DNA of 64,000 nucleotides from Lanius collurio (lineage: Eukaryota > Chordata > Aves > Passeriformes > Laniidae), in contig JACBWW010000020.1 of NCBI GenBank assembly GCA_020086605.1, positions 19,026,655-19,090,654 of the forward strand, read 5' to 3'. This document shows positions 63,486 to 64,000 of this stretch, piece by piece. Position numbers and translations under genes: made by a program. Each line of letters opens with the position of its first letter. Positions within the stretch are counted from its first letter, which is position 1. A model generated the notes under the pieces. It did not search any database. It was not told the DNA's origin and saw only the letters and a program-made list of their open reading frames with translations.

Positions 63486-63495
63486 TGGGCGGGGG
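63486..63495 (+). promoter_or_regulatory. GC box (Sp1-type)
   Basis: TGGGCGGGGG matches the Sp1/KLF consensus and lies in the CpG island between the putative p53-type element and the plus-strand open frame. Confidence 0.5.
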
Positions 63496-63742
63496 GGAGC
63501 ACAAGCCTCCCAGCTCGCATCGTCCTAATGCAAAGTTTGATTGTTCCAGCGGCCCCCGAACCGGGGCCCAGCCAGCGGGCTGGCGTCCCACCGCCGCTGC
63601 CTCAGCTTCGCTCGGCTGGGGGAACCGGACGCCGCGCTGGGGGCGAGCCGAGAGGGGGGTGGAGGGGTGGAGAAGGGTTTCCCCATCGCGCCCGGCGGTA
63701 AGGGGAGGAGAAAGAGGAAGAAGAGGAGATGCCCCGGCGAGA

Positions 63743-64000
63743 ATGGCTTCAGAGCCAACTTCTGCCGGCAACGCCGGGGGTCAGTCAGTTGCCGCTTCCT
63801 CTCAGCTGTCCCCGGCGCTGCCCCCTGTGCTCGTGCAACGTCGACAGCACACGGGCAGTGCCACCACCACCACTACCATCATCACCTCCACTATTACTAT
63901 TTATACTGTCATGACGATGCTGTGGGCCCGCACGCAGAAGGGAAGCCGCGCTCGGCTGGGGCGGCCGCCCTCCCGCGGGGGGAGCGCGGGAGGGCGGCCG
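63743..64000 (+). CDS. Open reading frame running off the right edge
   Basis: An ATG with a strong Kozak context (A at -3, G at +4) opens 86 codons with no stop before the window ends. The reading begins MASEPTSAGNAGGQSVAASS. A threonine/isoleucine-rich run from the ACC/ATC repeat follows, then a basic Arg/Gly-rich segment. No domain or signal peptide is clear. An earlier ATG at 63729 in another frame, ending at 63914, would act as an overlapping upstream frame. The threonine run reflects a microsatellite and the Arg/Gly part reflects GC content, so coding is uncertain; this may be 5' UTR. The gene is not recognised. Confidence 0.28.
   Translation, partial: MASEPTSAGNAGGQSVAASSQLSPALPPVLVQRRQHTGSATTTTTIITSTITIYTVMTMLWARTQKGSRARLGRPPSRGGSAGGRP
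63858..63905. repeat. Imperfect (ACC/ATC/ACT)n trinucleotide repeat
   Basis: CCACCACCACCACTACCATC continues as ATCACCTCCACTATTACTAT. It is cryptically simple sequence within the CpG island and encodes a Thr/Ile run in the plus-strand frame. Confidence 0.85.
63962..64000. repeat. Perfect 16-bp inverted repeat, 7-nt loop
   Basis: CGGCCGCCCTCCCGCG at 63962-63977 is the exact reverse complement of 63985-64000, with GGGGGAG between. The stem is almost wholly G and C and would form a very stable hairpin in DNA or RNA. It may extend beyond the window. Confidence 0.9.

Larger units (their letters stand above)
62040..64000. promoter_or_regulatory. CpG island / promoter region, cut by the window edge
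   Basis: Base composition switches from AT-rich to strongly GC-rich with dense CpG. Features include GGGCGG-type GC boxes in the GGGCGGCGGGCGGGCGGCC cluster near 62144-62164 and TGGGCGGGGG at 63486. There are GCGGCCGC sites near 63053 and 63961, and several CCGCGG sites. An octamer-like ATGCAAAG lies near 63528. A consensus splice donor on the plus strand (GGCG|GTAAGG) follows 63697. Such islands mark promoters in birds. The minus-strand exon at 61960 and the plus-strand frame at 63743 suggest it may serve both directions. The island is probably larger than the part seen. Confidence 0.85.

Overview
This looks like nuclear DNA from a bird, probably a neoavian or passerine. Most of the window is AT-rich and single-copy, with long stretches that hold no obvious gene. 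Its repeats are a typical avian set: CR1 LINE 3' ends that finish in ATTCTATGAT-like octamers, much older CR1 fragments, and solo LTRs of avian endogenous retroviruses. Nothing bacterial, plasmid or phage-like is present, and no RNA gene or CRISPR array was found.

Layout. 1-62 kb is mostly intronic or intergenic. It holds three retroviral LTRs (8.77-9.37 kb plus strand, 13.33-13.90 kb minus, about 40.58-41.63 kb minus) and four CR1 3' ends on the plus strand (11.6-12.4, 22.4-22.6, 36.2-36.4 and 50.9-51.1 kb). It also holds three ancient CR1 fragments on the minus strand (29.3-29.8, 44.2-44.7 and 48.0-48.3 kb). From about 62.0 kb to the right edge the base composition changes sharply. That part is a GC- and CpG-rich island with GC boxes, NotI/SacII-type sites, trinucleotide repeats and two strong inverted repeats, and is almost certainly a promoter region.

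Genes. No gene could be named. Reading splice sites by eye gives a candidate minus-strand gene that starts in the CpG island and runs leftwards. Its exons are at 62236-61960, 61428-61356, 60987-60913, 60154-60098, 57786-57730 and 56747-56630. Their phases fit at all five junctions and give 219 open codons. Further exon-like blocks at 16641-16373 and about 7979-7753 can be joined in phase after that. Alternatively, a short terminal exon at 49498-49403, with an AATAAA about 50 bases further on, could end a shorter transcript. On the plus strand, an open reading frame with a strong Kozak context starts at 63743 and is still open at the right edge, so the island may be bidirectional. A few weaker plus-strand exon candidates (5.1, 33.6 and 36.5 kb) are listed with low confidence.

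Limits. In AT-rich DNA, short exon-like blocks with good splice sites arise by chance, and some acceptors were chosen because they kept the frame. The exon chain is therefore a hypothesis to test with RNA-seq or cross-species alignment. The repeat calls rest on remembered avian consensus patterns. Their type and orientation are fairly secure, but their exact ends are approximate and their subfamily names are not given.
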